This document shows, piece after piece, positions 1 to 8,309 of a stretch of DNA of 45,172 nucleotides (position 1 is the stretch's first letter; every line of letters begins with the position of its first letter). This DNA is from an uncultured Holdemanella sp. (GTDB lineage Bacteria > Bacillota_I > Bacilli_A > Erysipelotrichales > Erysipelotrichaceae). The notes under the pieces are model-generated. The model saw only the letters and a program-made list of their open reading frames with translations, was not told the DNA's origin and did no database searches. The position numbers and the translations under genes are program-made. The DNA is taken from assembly GCF_934772795.1 (NCBI RefSeq), contig NZ_CAKVMR010000009.1:1-45172 (forward strand), given 5' to 3'.

Positions 1-29
1 TTCATTTCGAAAATTGCCTATATACAATA

Positions 30-66
30 AAAAGCCTATTTCCTTACGTAAAGGTATAGGCTTTTG
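30..66. terminator. Long hairpin terminator at left edge
   Basis: AAAAGCCTAT (30-39) pairs with ATAGGCTTTT (56-65), and CCTT/AAGG inside extends the stem, so it reads as a terminator on either strand. It separates whatever lies left of the window from the gene at 119. Confidence 0.7.
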
Positions 67-118
67 TCAACAATCTGTATAGGATGATTCGTCATCCTAT
101 TTTCTTTAGGAGAAAGAT

Positions 119-529
119 ATGTATTATATTGCGTATGGAAGTAATTTAAATAAGGAAGAAATGAAAAGTCGTTGTAAAGATGCAAAGTTTGTATCTTTGG
201 CAAGACTTGAAGACTATACACTAACCTATCGTGGAAATCCTGGACGAGCGTATTTAACGGTTGATAAGAAAAAAGGGGATTTTGTTCGTGTAGCGGTATG
301 GGATGTGAGTGAAAGTGATAAGAAAAGTCTAGATGAATATGAGGATTATCCATATTTGTATGATTGTTTTGAAGAAAAGGTATTATTAGAAAACAATGAA
401 ACAATGACTGGCTTTATCTACAGAATGTATGATCATTTCCCTATATGTAAACCTAGTGATTCGTATATGGAACGTTGTAAACAAGGCTATCGTGATATGG
501 GTTGGGATGCTTCAATTTTAGATTTTTAA
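119..529 (+). CDS. Gamma-glutamylcyclotransferase-like (AIG2/GGCT fold) protein
   Basis: A 136-residue protein whose start (MYYIAYGSNL) carries the YGSNL loop typical of the gamma-glutamylcyclotransferase/AIG2 fold, which binds the gamma-glutamyl part of the substrate. A later LDEYEDYPYLY stretch matches the conserved 'lDxyEgxPxxY' region holding the catalytic glutamate. Family members release 5-oxoproline from gamma-glutamyl amino acids or gamma-glutamylamines; the exact substrate cannot be read from sequence. No signal peptide or membrane segment is visible, so it is probably cytosolic. The start has a TTTAGGAGAAAGAT leader. It is a stand-alone gene between the left-edge hairpin and the VanZ-like gene. 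Confidence 0.75.
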   Translation: MYYIAYGSNLNKEEMKSRCKDAKFVSLARLEDYTLTYRGNPGRAYLTVDKKKGDFVRVAVWDVSESDKKSLDEYEDYPYLYDCFEEKVLLENNETMTGFIYRMYDHFPICKPSDSYMERCKQGYRDMGWDASILDF

Positions 530-582
530 TGAATTTTAAAGCTTGATGTGGCATAATAAAAGGAAAATAAGGGGACTTTAAA

Positions 583-1167
583 ATGAAAAATTGGAGATAC
601 TTAATTTTAAGTTTAGTTTTATCCTTGTTCATTCATTATTACGTCACAGCTGTTTTAATGGAAATTTTTGGCATGGGATGGTATCCAATTCAATTTGTCG
701 TATGGTGCATTGAATTGGTCGTTATATATGATGCGTTGATGTTTTTCACGAAAAACTGGAACGTGAAACATCGAGCGATGTTTTTCTTTGTATACTATTT
801 ATTTTTGATCATTGCCCTATTGATTCGCTATGATCAAGGCATTAGTATTATTCAATTGAATCCTTTCGCATGTCTTAGAGAAATCTATTATGGTTCTTGG
901 ACAGAATGGATCGTATTCGCATTTAATATCGGCTACTTTATGTTTATGCCATGGGTGAATGGCCTATTTATTTCATCAAACAAGGAAAACTTTATTGTTT
1001 CGGTATTCATTGGCTTTCTATGTGAATTTATGCAGTTGATCTTTCATAGAGGTGTATTTGATTTAGGGGATATCTCTCTATATGTAGTTGGAATCTTGTT
1101 AGGTCTATATATAAAAGATAAATACCATGGTCATTTAAAAGGAAAGAGTGAAGTACATGACAATTAA
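583..1167 (+). CDS. VanZ-like membrane protein
   Basis: 194 residues with about five hydrophobic segments. The C-terminal half has the VanZ pattern: NPF..LREIYYGSW, then a membrane segment ending MPWVNGLF, then FLCEFMQLIFHRGVFDLGDI (E, Q, R and D conserved in the family) and a last membrane span. VanZ was named for teicoplanin resistance, but most chromosomal homologues have no known role, so resistance should not be assumed. The start is preceded by AAGGGGAC. Its 3' end overlaps the predicted start of the next gene by 11 nt, suggesting co-transcription. Confidence 0.75.
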   Translation: MKNWRYLILSLVLSLFIHYYVTAVLMEIFGMGWYPIQFVVWCIELVVIYDALMFFTKNWNVKHRAMFFFVYYLFLIIALLIRYDQGISIIQLNPFACLREIYYGSWTEWIVFAFNIGYFMFMPWVNGLFISSNKENFIVSVFIGFLCEFMQLIFHRGVFDLGDISLYVVGILLGLYIKDKYHGHLKGKSEVHDN

Positions 1168-2056
1168 ATCGGTAGCGATATTAGGGGCTGGAGCAGTAGG
1201 CTCCTATTGTATTTATGGATTATCAAAGTGCGATATACAGTTGAGTGTAGTCGCAAAAGATGAACGATATGAAAAATTAAAAAAGAATGGTTGTTTAATC
1301 AATGGTGTCATTTATCGTCCAGAAGTATTAACACCCAAAGAAGCTCATGGTGTAGATCTACTCATTGTATGTTTAAAATATAATGCTTTACCAAATGCTT
1401 TAGAAGATATTCAACAAATTGTGGATGAACATACTTTAGTCATGTCTTTAATGAATGGTGTGGATAGTGAACAAATTATTGGGAATCAGATTGGTATGCA
1501 GCATATGGTATATTCATTAGTTAAAGTTGCCAGTCATAAAGAAGGTAATGGATATGTATTTGATCCAGAAACAACGATTGGAATTGTACTTGAGGAAAAT
1601 GAAGAAGTTAATCAATTGTTCAGACAAAGTGATTTCCACTATCGAATGACTTCCTATATTCAGGAAGAAATATGGAGTAAGTTTCGTTTAAATGTAACGA
1701 AAAACTTACCTCAAGCTATTCTTGGAGCAGGAGTTGGATGCTACTCGGATAGTATACATATGAAAGCTATACAGTCTGGATTAAAGGATGAATTGGAAGC
1801 TATCGCCAAAGCTAAAGGTATAGATATGTCAAAGGCGGATCCAAGTGCTACTCGTGGTAGTGCAGTACCTAAAACAGCCAGATATTCTACTCTACAGGAT
1901 TTGGATGCCAAAAGACATACGGAAATTGATATGTTTTCGGGTGCAATAATGAAGATGGGAAAAGAATTGAATATTCCAACACCTTATAATGAATTTGTAT
2001 ATCATATCATCAAGGCTATGGAAGAAAAGAATGATGGCTTGTTTGATTATAAATAA
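1157..2056 (+). CDS. panE: 2-dehydropantoate 2-reductase (ketopantoate reductase)
   Basis: NADPH-dependent reduction of ketopantoate to pantoate in coenzyme A synthesis. The N-terminus (VAILGAGAVGSY) is a Rossmann GxGxxG nucleotide site. The C-terminal ApbA domain has the SKFRLNVTKN helix and the RHTEIDMFSG motif, which hold the lysine, asparagine and glutamate residues expected for the family. I chose ATG 1157 (299 aa), with GGAAAGAG nine bases upstream, over an in-frame GTG at 1148. No other pan genes are nearby. The PanE/ApbA family also contains ketoacid reductases of other specificity, so the substrate is inferred from the fold. Confidence 0.8.
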   Translation: MTIKSVAILGAGAVGSYCIYGLSKCDIQLSVVAKDERYEKLKKNGCLINGVIYRPEVLTPKEAHGVDLLIVCLKYNALPNALEDIQQIVDEHTLVMSLMNGVDSEQIIGNQIGMQHMVYSLVKVASHKEGNGYVFDPETTIGIVLEENEEVNQLFRQSDFHYRMTSYIQEEIWSKFRLNVTKNLPQAILGAGVGCYSDSIHMKAIQSGLKDELEAIAKAKGIDMSKADPSATRGSAVPKTARYSTLQDLDAKRHTEIDMFSGAIMKMGKELNIPTPYNEFVYHIIKAMEEKNDGLFDYK

Positions 2057-2058
2057 AG

Positions 2059-2081
2059 AGAAGTGAATAATCACTTCTTTT
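2059..2081. terminator. Terminator between convergent genes
   Basis: AGAAGTGA (2059-2066), loop ATAA, TCACTTCT (2071-2078) followed by TTTTC. It terminates the plus-strand reductase; the stop codon of the minus-strand gene lies inside the right arm. Confidence 0.8.
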
Positions 2082-2988
2082 CATTTAGGATATAAAATGT
2101 ATTTTTGCCTTTACCATGTTGAGAGATTTGCCCCTCTTCTTTCATTCTGTTTAAAATGCGTCCACAAGTTGTTTGAGAAAGGTTAAATGTATCTTGAACA
2201 TCTTTGCGAGTGAATTGGGTGTGTGTTTTCGCAAACTCTAATATTTTGTTTTCAGGACAATCATAAATTATTGTATCTTCCATAATTTTAATACTCTTCT
2301 TTTGATAATTTAGATTAGGAAGAATGATTTTAAAGGCATTTTCTGTTGTCACAAATTGAGGCTTGATTTTAGACTCTGAATACGAATCAAGAATCTTTTG
2401 AATTCCAGTACCATAAGCTTCAATGAGTTTTAACCGATAAAAGATATTTGCGAGTTTAGGATTTCGACAAACAGAAATACCAAGTTGAATGTCTTCTAAA
2501 GTAATTCCTTTTAATAAGCCTCCTATTGAAGTAAATTCGATCTGGTCTGTATACATACGAATGAAGGAACTTGCACTATATGAATATTCACGATGAATAA
2601 TTAGGTTCAACAAAGCTTCTCTTATAGCTACTTCTGGATAATCTCTTTTATCAATTCTTTTCAATCCCGAAAAGTTGGAATGTTTTTGATTTCTAAAATC
2701 AATATAAGAATATACTTCGTGCATTTGTTTGAATAATGAACCTGTAAATTCATTTCGATCTTGAAAAACATTCTGTGTTTCTCCATTAAAAACTGCAACT
2801 TTAATAGTATGTTTACACTGGTCTGATAAAAGTAGTCCCAAATTCGTGTAAATACCATCTTGATTTTGAATGCCTAAGTTCTTTTCTTTAAATGGAATGT
2901 TTGATTCATCAAATTCAGTCTTGGCAGAAAGAAATGTCAAGTCTTGTTCTAGAGAACGCATTTTTTCAAAGCTTTCTTGAAATGTCAT
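2071..2988 (-). CDS. Schlafen/COG2865-like ATP-binding transcriptional regulator lacking the AlbA_2 domain
   Basis: 305 residues. Residues about 110-215 (YPEVAIREALLNLIIHREYS, then GGLLKGIT and RNPKLANIFYRLKLIEAYGTGI) match the GHKL-like ATP-binding part of COG2865 'predicted transcriptional regulators'. The last 60 residues form a winged helix (FTRKDVQDTFNLSQTTCGRILNRMKEEG). Full-length relatives are usually 400-500 residues and begin with an AlbA_2 (Schlafen) domain. Here the protein begins at the linker just after it (QDGIYTNLGLLLSDQ), so that domain is absent. The ATG at 2988 has its own AAAGGAG site, so the short form is probably translated. It could be a degraded gene kept in frame. The role is unknown; related genes are often accessory. 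Confidence 0.65.
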   Translation of the reverse strand: MTFQESFEKMRSLEQDLTFLSAKTEFDESNIPFKEKNLGIQNQDGIYTNLGLLLSDQCKHTIKVAVFNGETQNVFQDRNEFTGSLFKQMHEVYSYIDFRNQKHSNFSGLKRIDKRDYPEVAIREALLNLIIHREYSYSASSFIRMYTDQIEFTSIGGLLKGITLEDIQLGISVCRNPKLANIFYRLKLIEAYGTGIQKILDSYSESKIKPQFVTTENAFKIILPNLNYQKKSIKIMEDTIIYDCPENKILEFAKTHTQFTRKDVQDTFNLSQTTCGRILNRMKEEGQISQHGKGKNTFYILNEKK

Positions 2989-3029
2989 AAATAAAGCTCC
3001 TTTCTACCCATATACTAACCATTCTTATC

Positions 3030-3060
3030 AATAAGAAAAGAAGTGATGTTACTCACTTCT
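3030..3060 (-). terminator. Terminator of the M32 carboxypeptidase gene
   Basis: AGAAGTGA (3039-3046), six-base loop, TCACTTCT (3053-3060). On the minus strand the stem is followed by TTTTCTTAT. The 8-bp stem is identical to that of the hairpin at 2059-2078. Confidence 0.75.
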
Positions 3061-3065
3061 CCTTG

Positions 3066-4562
3066 TTAGTCTAGATTGTATAATTTCTTGTATTTTTTGA
3101 TTAAATAATCTGTGTAGTAATCTGGATTGAATGGTTCTCCACTTACCTCTTCTACGATTTCAGCCATAGATTTACTTGCGGCATAATGGTGTACATTGTC
3201 TTTTAGCCAGTCTGTAATCTTTTCGAAGTGGTTTGTGAGTAGGGCTTCTTCTACATCAAATTGTTTTTCCATTGTTGCATATAATTGTGCAGCATAAGCA
3301 CTACCCAATGCGTATGTAGGGAAGTATCCTAAATAGCCTGTAGACCAGTGCATATCTTGTAAGACACCTTCTTTATAGTTTGCAGGACGAACACCTAAAT
3401 ATTCTTCATATTTATCAGCCCAAAGTTCTGGTAGCTTATCATAATCTACGTTGCCTTTCGCAATTTCTTTTTCGATTTCATAACGAACCATGATGTGTAA
3501 TGGGTATGTTAATTCATCAGCTTCTGTACGAATTAAAGCACATTCTGTCTTATTGATCATATTGACTAATTCATCAACAGATACATCTTTAAATTCTGGG
3601 AATAGATTTGTCAATTGTTCATAGTTTGCTTGCCAGAATGCATGGCTTCTACCAACATGGTTTTCTAAGAAACGAGATTGCGATTCATGGGCAGCCGAAC
3701 CAACGGCTTGTGTAAGCATTGTGCCTTCGAAAGCAGGATCCATTTGTAGTCCATAAAGGGCGTGTCCATATTCGTGTACAGTTGAAAGGATAGCACTTAA
3801 GAATTGGTCTGGATAATAGTGTGTTGTGATACGAGCATCGTTGCTTGAGAAGAAATCTGTGAATGGGTGTTCTGTAGTTGAAAGGTAGACTTTACCAAAA
3901 TCAACTTTCATATATTCGCAAATAACATCCATAAATTTTTCTTGACGATCCAAATCATATGTTTCATGAAGTAAGTCATCATTGATTTGTGGTTTGTTTT
4001 GAATTTCATGAATCAAAGGAACTAATTTTTCCTTAACATTATTAAAGAATGCATCATATTTTTCTTGTGTCATACCCTTTTCATAACGGTCTAATAATAC
4101 ATCATACGCATTGTTTCCATTAAATTTAGGATCATATTCTAAAAGATGTAGTGTTTCTTTCATGATTGCCATTAAATGAGGCTTGAAGTGTTCGTAGTTA
4201 TCCGCTTCTTTAGCTTCATGCCAAGCCAATTCACTGTCGGCTTTTACTTTTACATAGTCCGCATATACATCACTAGGGATATTTTCCGATTGAGCTAATG
4301 TTTCAAGACGATAATCGACTTCTTTCTTTTCTAAACTTCCTTCTGGCAATGTCTTTGCGTATTCCTTGATCTTTTTGATTGTTTCTGGATCATTTTCAAT
4401 GATAAATGCTTGTTTAGATAGTCTAGACAACATTTCATTTGAATAAGGAATTCCTTTCTTAGGTGCAATTGTCATTTGTTCGAAATAAATTGTTGAGAAT
4501 GCCAATGAGAAGGCATCTAATGTTCTTTCGTATTCTTGATAGAATGGTTCAAATTTTAACAT
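3066..4562 (-). CDS. M32 family metallocarboxypeptidase (thermostable carboxypeptidase 1 type)
   Basis: 498 residues, the usual length for peptidase family M32. The zinc site HEYGH (H263, E264, H267) sits in STVHEYGHALYGLQ. The family signatures HESQSR in AAHESQSRFLENHVGRS and the downstream IRTEADELTYPLHIMVRYEIE are present. The enzyme removes C-terminal residues from peptides in the cytoplasm with broad specificity other than proline. I chose ATG 4562 because GAAGGAGG sits eight bases upstream; an upstream in-frame ATG at 4595 would add eleven residues without a good site. It is a single-gene unit with its own terminator, divergent from the nitroreductase. Confidence 0.93.
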   Translation of the reverse strand: MLKFEPFYQEYERTLDAFSLAFSTIYFEQMTIAPKKGIPYSNEMLSRLSKQAFIIENDPETIKKIKEYAKTLPEGSLEKKEVDYRLETLAQSENIPSDVYADYVKVKADSELAWHEAKEADNYEHFKPHLMAIMKETLHLLEYDPKFNGNNAYDVLLDRYEKGMTQEKYDAFFNNVKEKLVPLIHEIQNKPQINDDLLHETYDLDRQEKFMDVICEYMKVDFGKVYLSTTEHPFTDFFSSNDARITTHYYPDQFLSAILSTVHEYGHALYGLQMDPAFEGTMLTQAVGSAAHESQSRFLENHVGRSHAFWQANYEQLTNLFPEFKDVSVDELVNMINKTECALIRTEADELTYPLHIMVRYEIEKEIAKGNVDYDKLPELWADKYEEYLGVRPANYKEGVLQDMHWSTGYLGYFPTYALGSAYAAQLYATMEKQFDVEEALLTNHFEKITDWLKDNVHHYAASKSMAEIVEEVSGEPFNPDYYTDYLIKKYKKLYNLD

Positions 4563-4583
4563 GGTTAAATTCCTCCTTCTTGT

Positions 4584-4611
4584 ATTGTAACACAAAGAAA
4601 AGAATAGTCAG
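4584..4611 (-). promoter_or_regulatory. Probable promoter of the M32 gene
   Basis: On the minus strand, CTGACT (4606-4611), 16-bp spacer, TACAAT (4584-4589), 21 bases before the start codon. The -35 match is moderate. Confidence 0.45.
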
Positions 4612-4640
4612 TATGTAATGAAAGCGAATTTTCAAAAAAG

Positions 4641-4649
4641 TGATATAAT
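4641..4649 (+). promoter_or_regulatory. Extended -10 promoter of nitroreductase-GNAT pair
   Basis: TGATATAAT is a perfect TGnTATAAT extended -10 element, 20 bases before the nitroreductase start. No convincing -35 is visible, as is common for extended -10 promoters. Confidence 0.6.
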
Positions 4650-4669
4650 ACAAAAAAGGAGAAAAGAGT

Positions 4670-5170
4670 ATGGACGCAATTTTTAATCGTACGAGTGTAA
4701 GAAAATATAAACAAGAATCTTTAAAAAAAGAAGAGATTGATTTAATTTTAAAGGCTGCATTTAGTGCACCAAGTGCAAGAAATAGTCAGCCTTGGCAGTT
4801 TATTGTCGTAGAAAATAAAGATACATTAAAGGATTTAAGTCAAATGACGCCTTATGCCTCCTTTCTAAAAGATGCGGCTATGGGAATCGTGGTTTGTGCT
4901 GATAAAAATAAGAATGATAGTTTGGATTATTGTCAACAAGACTTGGCGGCTGCAACAGAGAATATGTTGGTTGAAGCGAAAAGCTTGGGGATTGGTTCAT
5001 GTTGGTTGGGTGTGTATCCAAATGAAGATCGTTATTTAGCTTTAAACCAATATTTTAAATTGCCTAAAGGAATTGTACCTATGTGGATGATTTCATTTGG
5101 TTATCCAGATCAAGAAGAGGTTGTAAAAGATAAATTTGATTCTTCAAAGGTGCATTATGAAAAGTATTAA
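4670..5170 (+). CDS. Nitroreductase family protein (FMN-dependent)
   Basis: 166 residues, a short nitroreductase. It starts MDAIFNRTSVRKYK, the family's N-terminal RxSxRxF/Y motif that binds FMN phosphate. It continues with FSAPSARNSQPWQF (FMN ring contact), then the central LAAATENMLVEAKSLGIGSCWLG helix and the C-terminal GYP segment. Such enzymes are cytosolic NAD(P)H-dependent flavin reductases acting on nitro compounds, quinones or flavins; the physiological substrate cannot be deduced. An AAAAGGAGAAAAGAGT leader precedes the start. It overlaps the following acetyltransferase gene, so the two are probably translated together. Confidence 0.85.
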   Translation: MDAIFNRTSVRKYKQESLKKEEIDLILKAAFSAPSARNSQPWQFIVVENKDTLKDLSQMTPYASFLKDAAMGIVVCADKNKNDSLDYCQQDLAAATENMLVEAKSLGIGSCWLGVYPNEDRYLALNQYFKLPKGIVPMWMISFGYPDQEEVVKDKFDSSKVHYEKY

Positions 5171-5666
5171 TATTGTAGAATGTAAAAATGATAGTGATTT
5201 AAAGGAAGTGGCTATTCTTGCCGAAAAGATTTGGCATGAATTCTTTCCTGGAATTATTTCAGAAGCACAGATTGATTATATGGTAGAACACTTTCAAAGT
5301 TTTGATGCCATGCAAGAACAAGTCAAACATCAACAATATCATTATCATAAGGTATATGATGGTAATGAATTGATTGGATATATTGGTTTACAAAATCAAC
5401 CAGATCGTTTGTTCTTATCTAAATTGTATTTAAAAGATTCAGCTAGAGGAAAGCATTATGCGACTGAAATGTTTGAATATGTAAAGAAACAAGCCGAAAA
5501 GTATTGTTACCCATCTATTTATTTGACTTGCAACAAACACAATAAACATAGTCTAGATGTATATGAGAAGTTTGGTTTTCAATGGATCGATTCTGTACAG
5601 ACAGATATAGGTAATGGCTTTATCATGGATGATTACATCTTAGAATATCGATTAGGGACATTTTAA
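5157..5666 (+). CDS. GNAT family N-acetyltransferase
   Basis: 169 residues with the GNAT core: strand 4 LFLSKLYLKDSARGKHYATEM, where RGKHYA takes the place of the acetyl-CoA pyrophosphate loop (R/QxxGxG/A), then YLTCNKHNKHSLDVYEKFGFQ, the usual N-x-x-x-x-x-x-Y-x-x-x-GF motif B region. The acceptor is unknown. I chose ATG 5157 (14-nt overlap with the nitroreductase stop, AAAGGTG six bases upstream) over an in-frame start at 5136 with no ribosome site. It ends in its own terminator. Confidence 0.8.
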   Translation: MKSINIVECKNDSDLKEVAILAEKIWHEFFPGIISEAQIDYMVEHFQSFDAMQEQVKHQQYHYHKVYDGNELIGYIGLQNQPDRLFLSKLYLKDSARGKHYATEMFEYVKKQAEKYCYPSIYLTCNKHNKHSLDVYEKFGFQWIDSVQTDIGNGFIMDDYILEYRLGTF

Positions 5667-5680
5667 TAAGTGTCCTTTTT
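5656..5680 (+). terminator. Terminator after GNAT gene
   Basis: GGACA (5656-5660) and TGTCC (5671-5675) followed by TTTTT. The stop codon lies in the loop. Confidence 0.65.
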
Positions 5681-5692
5681 CTAGTTCGAAAA

Positions 5693-5823
5693 TAATTTCT
5701 TCGTGATAGGCTACCAAACTCATCTAAGTATTTAATCGATATAAATAGTGTCAATAATTCTTTAAGAATCATGCATACCTAATTTACCTTAGATGAATTT
5801 GGTAACCTATCATGAAACAAATT
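5693..5823. repeat. Long imperfect inverted repeat (MITE-like or structured RNA)
   Basis: The arm TCGTGATAGGCTACCAAACT..., covering 5701-5730, is the reverse complement of 5785-5815 with three transitions and one single-base gap. A weaker extension (AATTTC against a related AATTTG) carries the arms to about 5693 and 5823. A further small palindrome (ATTCTTTAAGAAT, 5757-5769) lies in the 54-base centre. No coding potential and no clear target-site duplication are visible. It could be a miniature inverted-repeat element or a stable RNA hairpin. No second copy is apparent in this window. Confidence 0.7.
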
Positions 5824-6033
5824 TTTTAAAATTTACCGGATTTAATAAAGTTTGGCTTAACAGATACATCGGTGACTTGTTAATATAACTGACATTAATG
5901 ACGTCTATTTAAAACTTATTGTATAGATGTATAAAAATTATGAGAAGTTGACGTGTTGAATGTGATTCAATAAGGAAATGAAAAAGTTTTCACAAAGAAA
6001 ATGTAATATTTTTAATTTTTTGTTAATTACTTA
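5824..6033. other. Non-coding stretch before the met promoter
   Basis: About 210 bases of AT-rich sequence between the inverted repeat and the T-box promoter. I see no open frame with a ribosome site, no strong hairpin and no recognisable element. Confidence 0.5.
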
Positions 6034-6061
6034 TTGCATTCATTTCTAGAAAGTGTAAAAT
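6034..6061 (+). promoter_or_regulatory. Promoter of the metQNI T-box transcript
   Basis: TTGCAT (6034-6039), 16-bp spacer, TAAAAT (6056-6061). The implied start near 6068 coincides with the beginning of the T-box leader. Confidence 0.6.
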
Positions 6062-6067
6062 AGTAAC

Positions 6068-6332
6068 CATAAAAGCAACGAAGAGAAGAGTAACCAGGTT
6101 GGAACTTCAAAAGAGAGTCCCTGTATGCTGAGAGGGGATAAGGAAAGGTTTGGTGAACATGGTCTTGGAGCTGCGTGATCGATAGTGTAGATCACGACGG
6201 GCTGTCCCGTTACAGACATAGAGTATATCTGATGATATTCAGCGTACTTGAAGAGGAAATGATCGTGAGGTCATTTTAAAGTAAGGTGGTACAGCGTAAT
6301 ACTACGCCCTTATCTAAGGGGCGTAGTTTTTT
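6068..6332 (+). promoter_or_regulatory. T-box riboswitch, probable methionine specificity
   Basis: The T-box sequence AAGGTGGTACAGCG is at 6283-6296, followed by a terminator, ACTACGCCC (6301-6309) pairing with GGGCGTAGT (6319-6327) and a T run. Upstream is a Stem I-like region with GAGAG and CTGAGAGGGG elements, and a likely specifier segment GAACATGGTC with ATG at 6159-6161. The UGGU of the T-box would pair with an ACCA tRNA end, which suits the A73 discriminator of tRNA-Met. Uncharged tRNA binding lets transcription read through to metQNI. Methionine specificity is inferred from the ATG and from the downstream genes. Confidence 0.9.
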
Positions 6333-6400
6333 GTTTCTAGAGCATGAAAGAATCACCTCGTCCTACTTCAAGCATTACAAGAAAACGGAGGAAAAGAAAA

Positions 6401-7261
6401 ATGAAAAACGCAATCAGAACAATCGCAACAGTAGCATTAGCATTCGCATTAGTTGGCTGCTCATCCACATCTACAAAAACATCCGGTGAAGACAAGACAA
6501 TCAAAGTTGGTGCGACTGCAGTACCACATGCTGAAATCTTGAATAATGTCGTAAAAGATGTTCTCGCAAAAGATGGCTGGACATTAGAAGTGACAGAATT
6601 TACAGATTACATTACACCAAATACAGCTTTGGAAGAAGGTTCTCTTGATGCGAACTACTTCCAGACACTAGGCTACATGAACGATCAGAATACTTCTAAG
6701 GGCCTTCATCTGGCTGCTGCAGTTGGTGTTCATATTGAACCAATGGGTATCTATTCTGCAACAGTAACAGATATCAAGGATCTCAAGGATGGCGCAACAA
6801 TCTCCTTGCCAAATGATGCAGATAACTTAGATAGAGGTTTAAGAGTACTTGTTCAGGCTGGTTTATTAGAGGATCCAGGAACAGATGAATATGTAACTGA
6901 AACAACATTCAATGGAAATAAAGAACTCAACCCTCATAACTATGATATTCAGCCAGTGGAAGCTGCACAGGTTCCATTAACACTTGAAGATGTTGATGCA
7001 GTAGTCGCAAATGGTAACTATGCTTTAGAAGCTGATCTTCCAAGCAAGCACCCAGCAATCTATGTTGAACAGTTTGACCAGGAAACAAGTGTAAAGAGAA
7101 CAAACTATGTTGTTGTAAAGGATGAAAATCTTGATACTAAAAAGACAAAAGCACTTGTAAAGGCTATTACATCTGATGAAGTAAAGTCATATATTGAAGA
7201 TACATATAAGGGATCTGTGATTGCTTCCTTCATTGATACAGAAGGCAATCCAGTAGACTAA
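6401..7261 (+). CDS. metQ: Methionine ABC transporter substrate-binding lipoprotein
   Basis: 286 residues of the NlpA/MetQ family. The N-terminus is a lipoprotein signal peptide, KNAIRTIATVALAFALVG, with a cysteine right after it (lipobox LVGC), so the mature protein is anchored outside the membrane. The body has the family signatures KVGATAVPHAEIL, FTDYITPNTALEEGSLDANYFQ and the NYALEADL segment. It captures methionine for MetNI. ATG 6401 follows CGGAGGAAAAG; upstream in-frame codons from 6344 lie in the T-box terminator tail and would bury the signal peptide. It is the first gene of the T-box operon. Confidence 0.93.
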   Translation: MKNAIRTIATVALAFALVGCSSTSTKTSGEDKTIKVGATAVPHAEILNNVVKDVLAKDGWTLEVTEFTDYITPNTALEEGSLDANYFQTLGYMNDQNTSKGLHLAAAVGVHIEPMGIYSATVTDIKDLKDGATISLPNDADNLDRGLRVLVQAGLLEDPGTDEYVTETTFNGNKELNPHNYDIQPVEAAQVPLTLEDVDAVVANGNYALEADLPSKHPAIYVEQFDQETSVKRTNYVVVKDENLDTKKTKALVKAITSDEVKSYIEDTYKGSVIASFIDTEGNPVD

Positions 7262-7343
7262 TCAAAAAATTATAACAGTACAATCAGTAATATTCAGAGG
7301 GGAGACCCTCTGAATATTCGCGTAAATAGACAGGAGCGTAGAG

Positions 7344-8309
7344 ATGATAAATCTTGTAAATGTAAGAAAGAGTTTTGGAGAACTTGAAGTATTAAAGGAT
7401 ATTAATCTCCAGATTCATGAAAAAGAAATCTATGGAATCATTGGACAGAGTGGTGCTGGTAAATCGACATTGCTTCGCTGTATCAATGGATTGGAAACAT
7501 ATGATAGTGGTACGATCACAGTAGATGGTACTGCAGTTGATGTAAATGATAAGAAGCAGTTACGCCAGCTGAGAAAAGATATGGGTATGATTTTCCAGAA
7601 CTTCAATCTTCTTTCTAGATTGGATGTATATGACAATGTTGCATTGCCTCTTCGCTTCTGGAATGAAAATCCAAATACAGAAGAAAATAAAAAGAAAATT
7701 GAACATTTAATTGAACTTGTTGGCTTGAAAGATAAAATGCATGAACGTCCAGAAAATCTATCTGGTGGTCAGAAACAGAGAGTTGCGATTGCTAGAGCAC
7801 TCGTGAATGATCCTAAGATCTTGCTTTGTGATGAAGCTACAAGTGCATTGGATCCTAGAATCACACATGGAATTCTTGAACTTTTAAAGCAGATCAATGA
7901 AGAACTTGGTATCACAATTGTTGTGGTTACACACCAGATGGAAGTTGTAAAACAGATTTGTCAAAGAGTAGCTTTTTTAAAGCATGGTGTTGTTTTGGCA
8001 GAGGGTAAACCAGAAGAGTTATTTGTGAAACCAACAGAAGATGTGAAGAAGTTCCTGGGTGAAGAAGGCCAGGTATTGCCAAAAGCGGGTGTGAATGTGC
8101 AGCTGTTCTTTACAGATGATTCTTCTGATGAACCTGTAATTACAGAAATGGCAAGAGAATTAGGCATTGATTTCTCTATCTGCTGGGCAAAACTAGAAGA
8201 GTTTAGAGAAAATGTATTTGGTTCGTTGATCTTGAATATTCAAGAAAAAGATAAAGAGCGTGTATTTCAGTTTTTGGAAAGTAAGAATGTTACTTGGGAG
8301 GTACTATGA
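7344..8309 (+). CDS. metN: Methionine ABC transporter ATP-binding protein
   Basis: 321 residues. Walker A is GQSGAGKST near residue 35, the ABC signature LSGGQKQR lies mid-protein, Walker B is ILLCDEATSALD, and the H-loop is VVTHQ. After about residue 245 comes a C-terminal ACT-like NIL domain (VQLFFTDDSSDEPVITEMARELGIDF...), which in MetN binds methionine and inhibits transport when the cell pool is high. It energises MetI at the inner face of the membrane. An AGGAGCGTAGAG site precedes the start. Its stop overlaps the start of metI (ATGA). Confidence 0.95.
   Translation: MINLVNVRKSFGELEVLKDINLQIHEKEIYGIIGQSGAGKSTLLRCINGLETYDSGTITVDGTAVDVNDKKQLRQLRKDMGMIFQNFNLLSRLDVYDNVALPLRFWNENPNTEENKKKIEHLIELVGLKDKMHERPENLSGGQKQRVAIARALVNDPKILLCDEATSALDPRITHGILELLKQINEELGITIVVVTHQMEVVKQICQRVAFLKHGVVLAEGKPEELFVKPTEDVKKFLGEEGQVLPKAGVNVQLFFTDDSSDEPVITEMARELGIDFSICWAKLEEFRENVFGSLILNIQEKDKERVFQFLESKNVTWEVL

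Noticed and set aside
583..1167. Reading the VanZ-like gene as glycopeptide resistance
   Set aside because: No vanA/vanH/vanX-type genes are near; chromosomal VanZ-like proteins are common and of unknown role.
6286..6400. Reading frames starting in the T-box terminator, before metQ
   Set aside because: They encode low-complexity basic residues and lie in the riboswitch expression platform; metQ's signal peptide defines ATG 6401.
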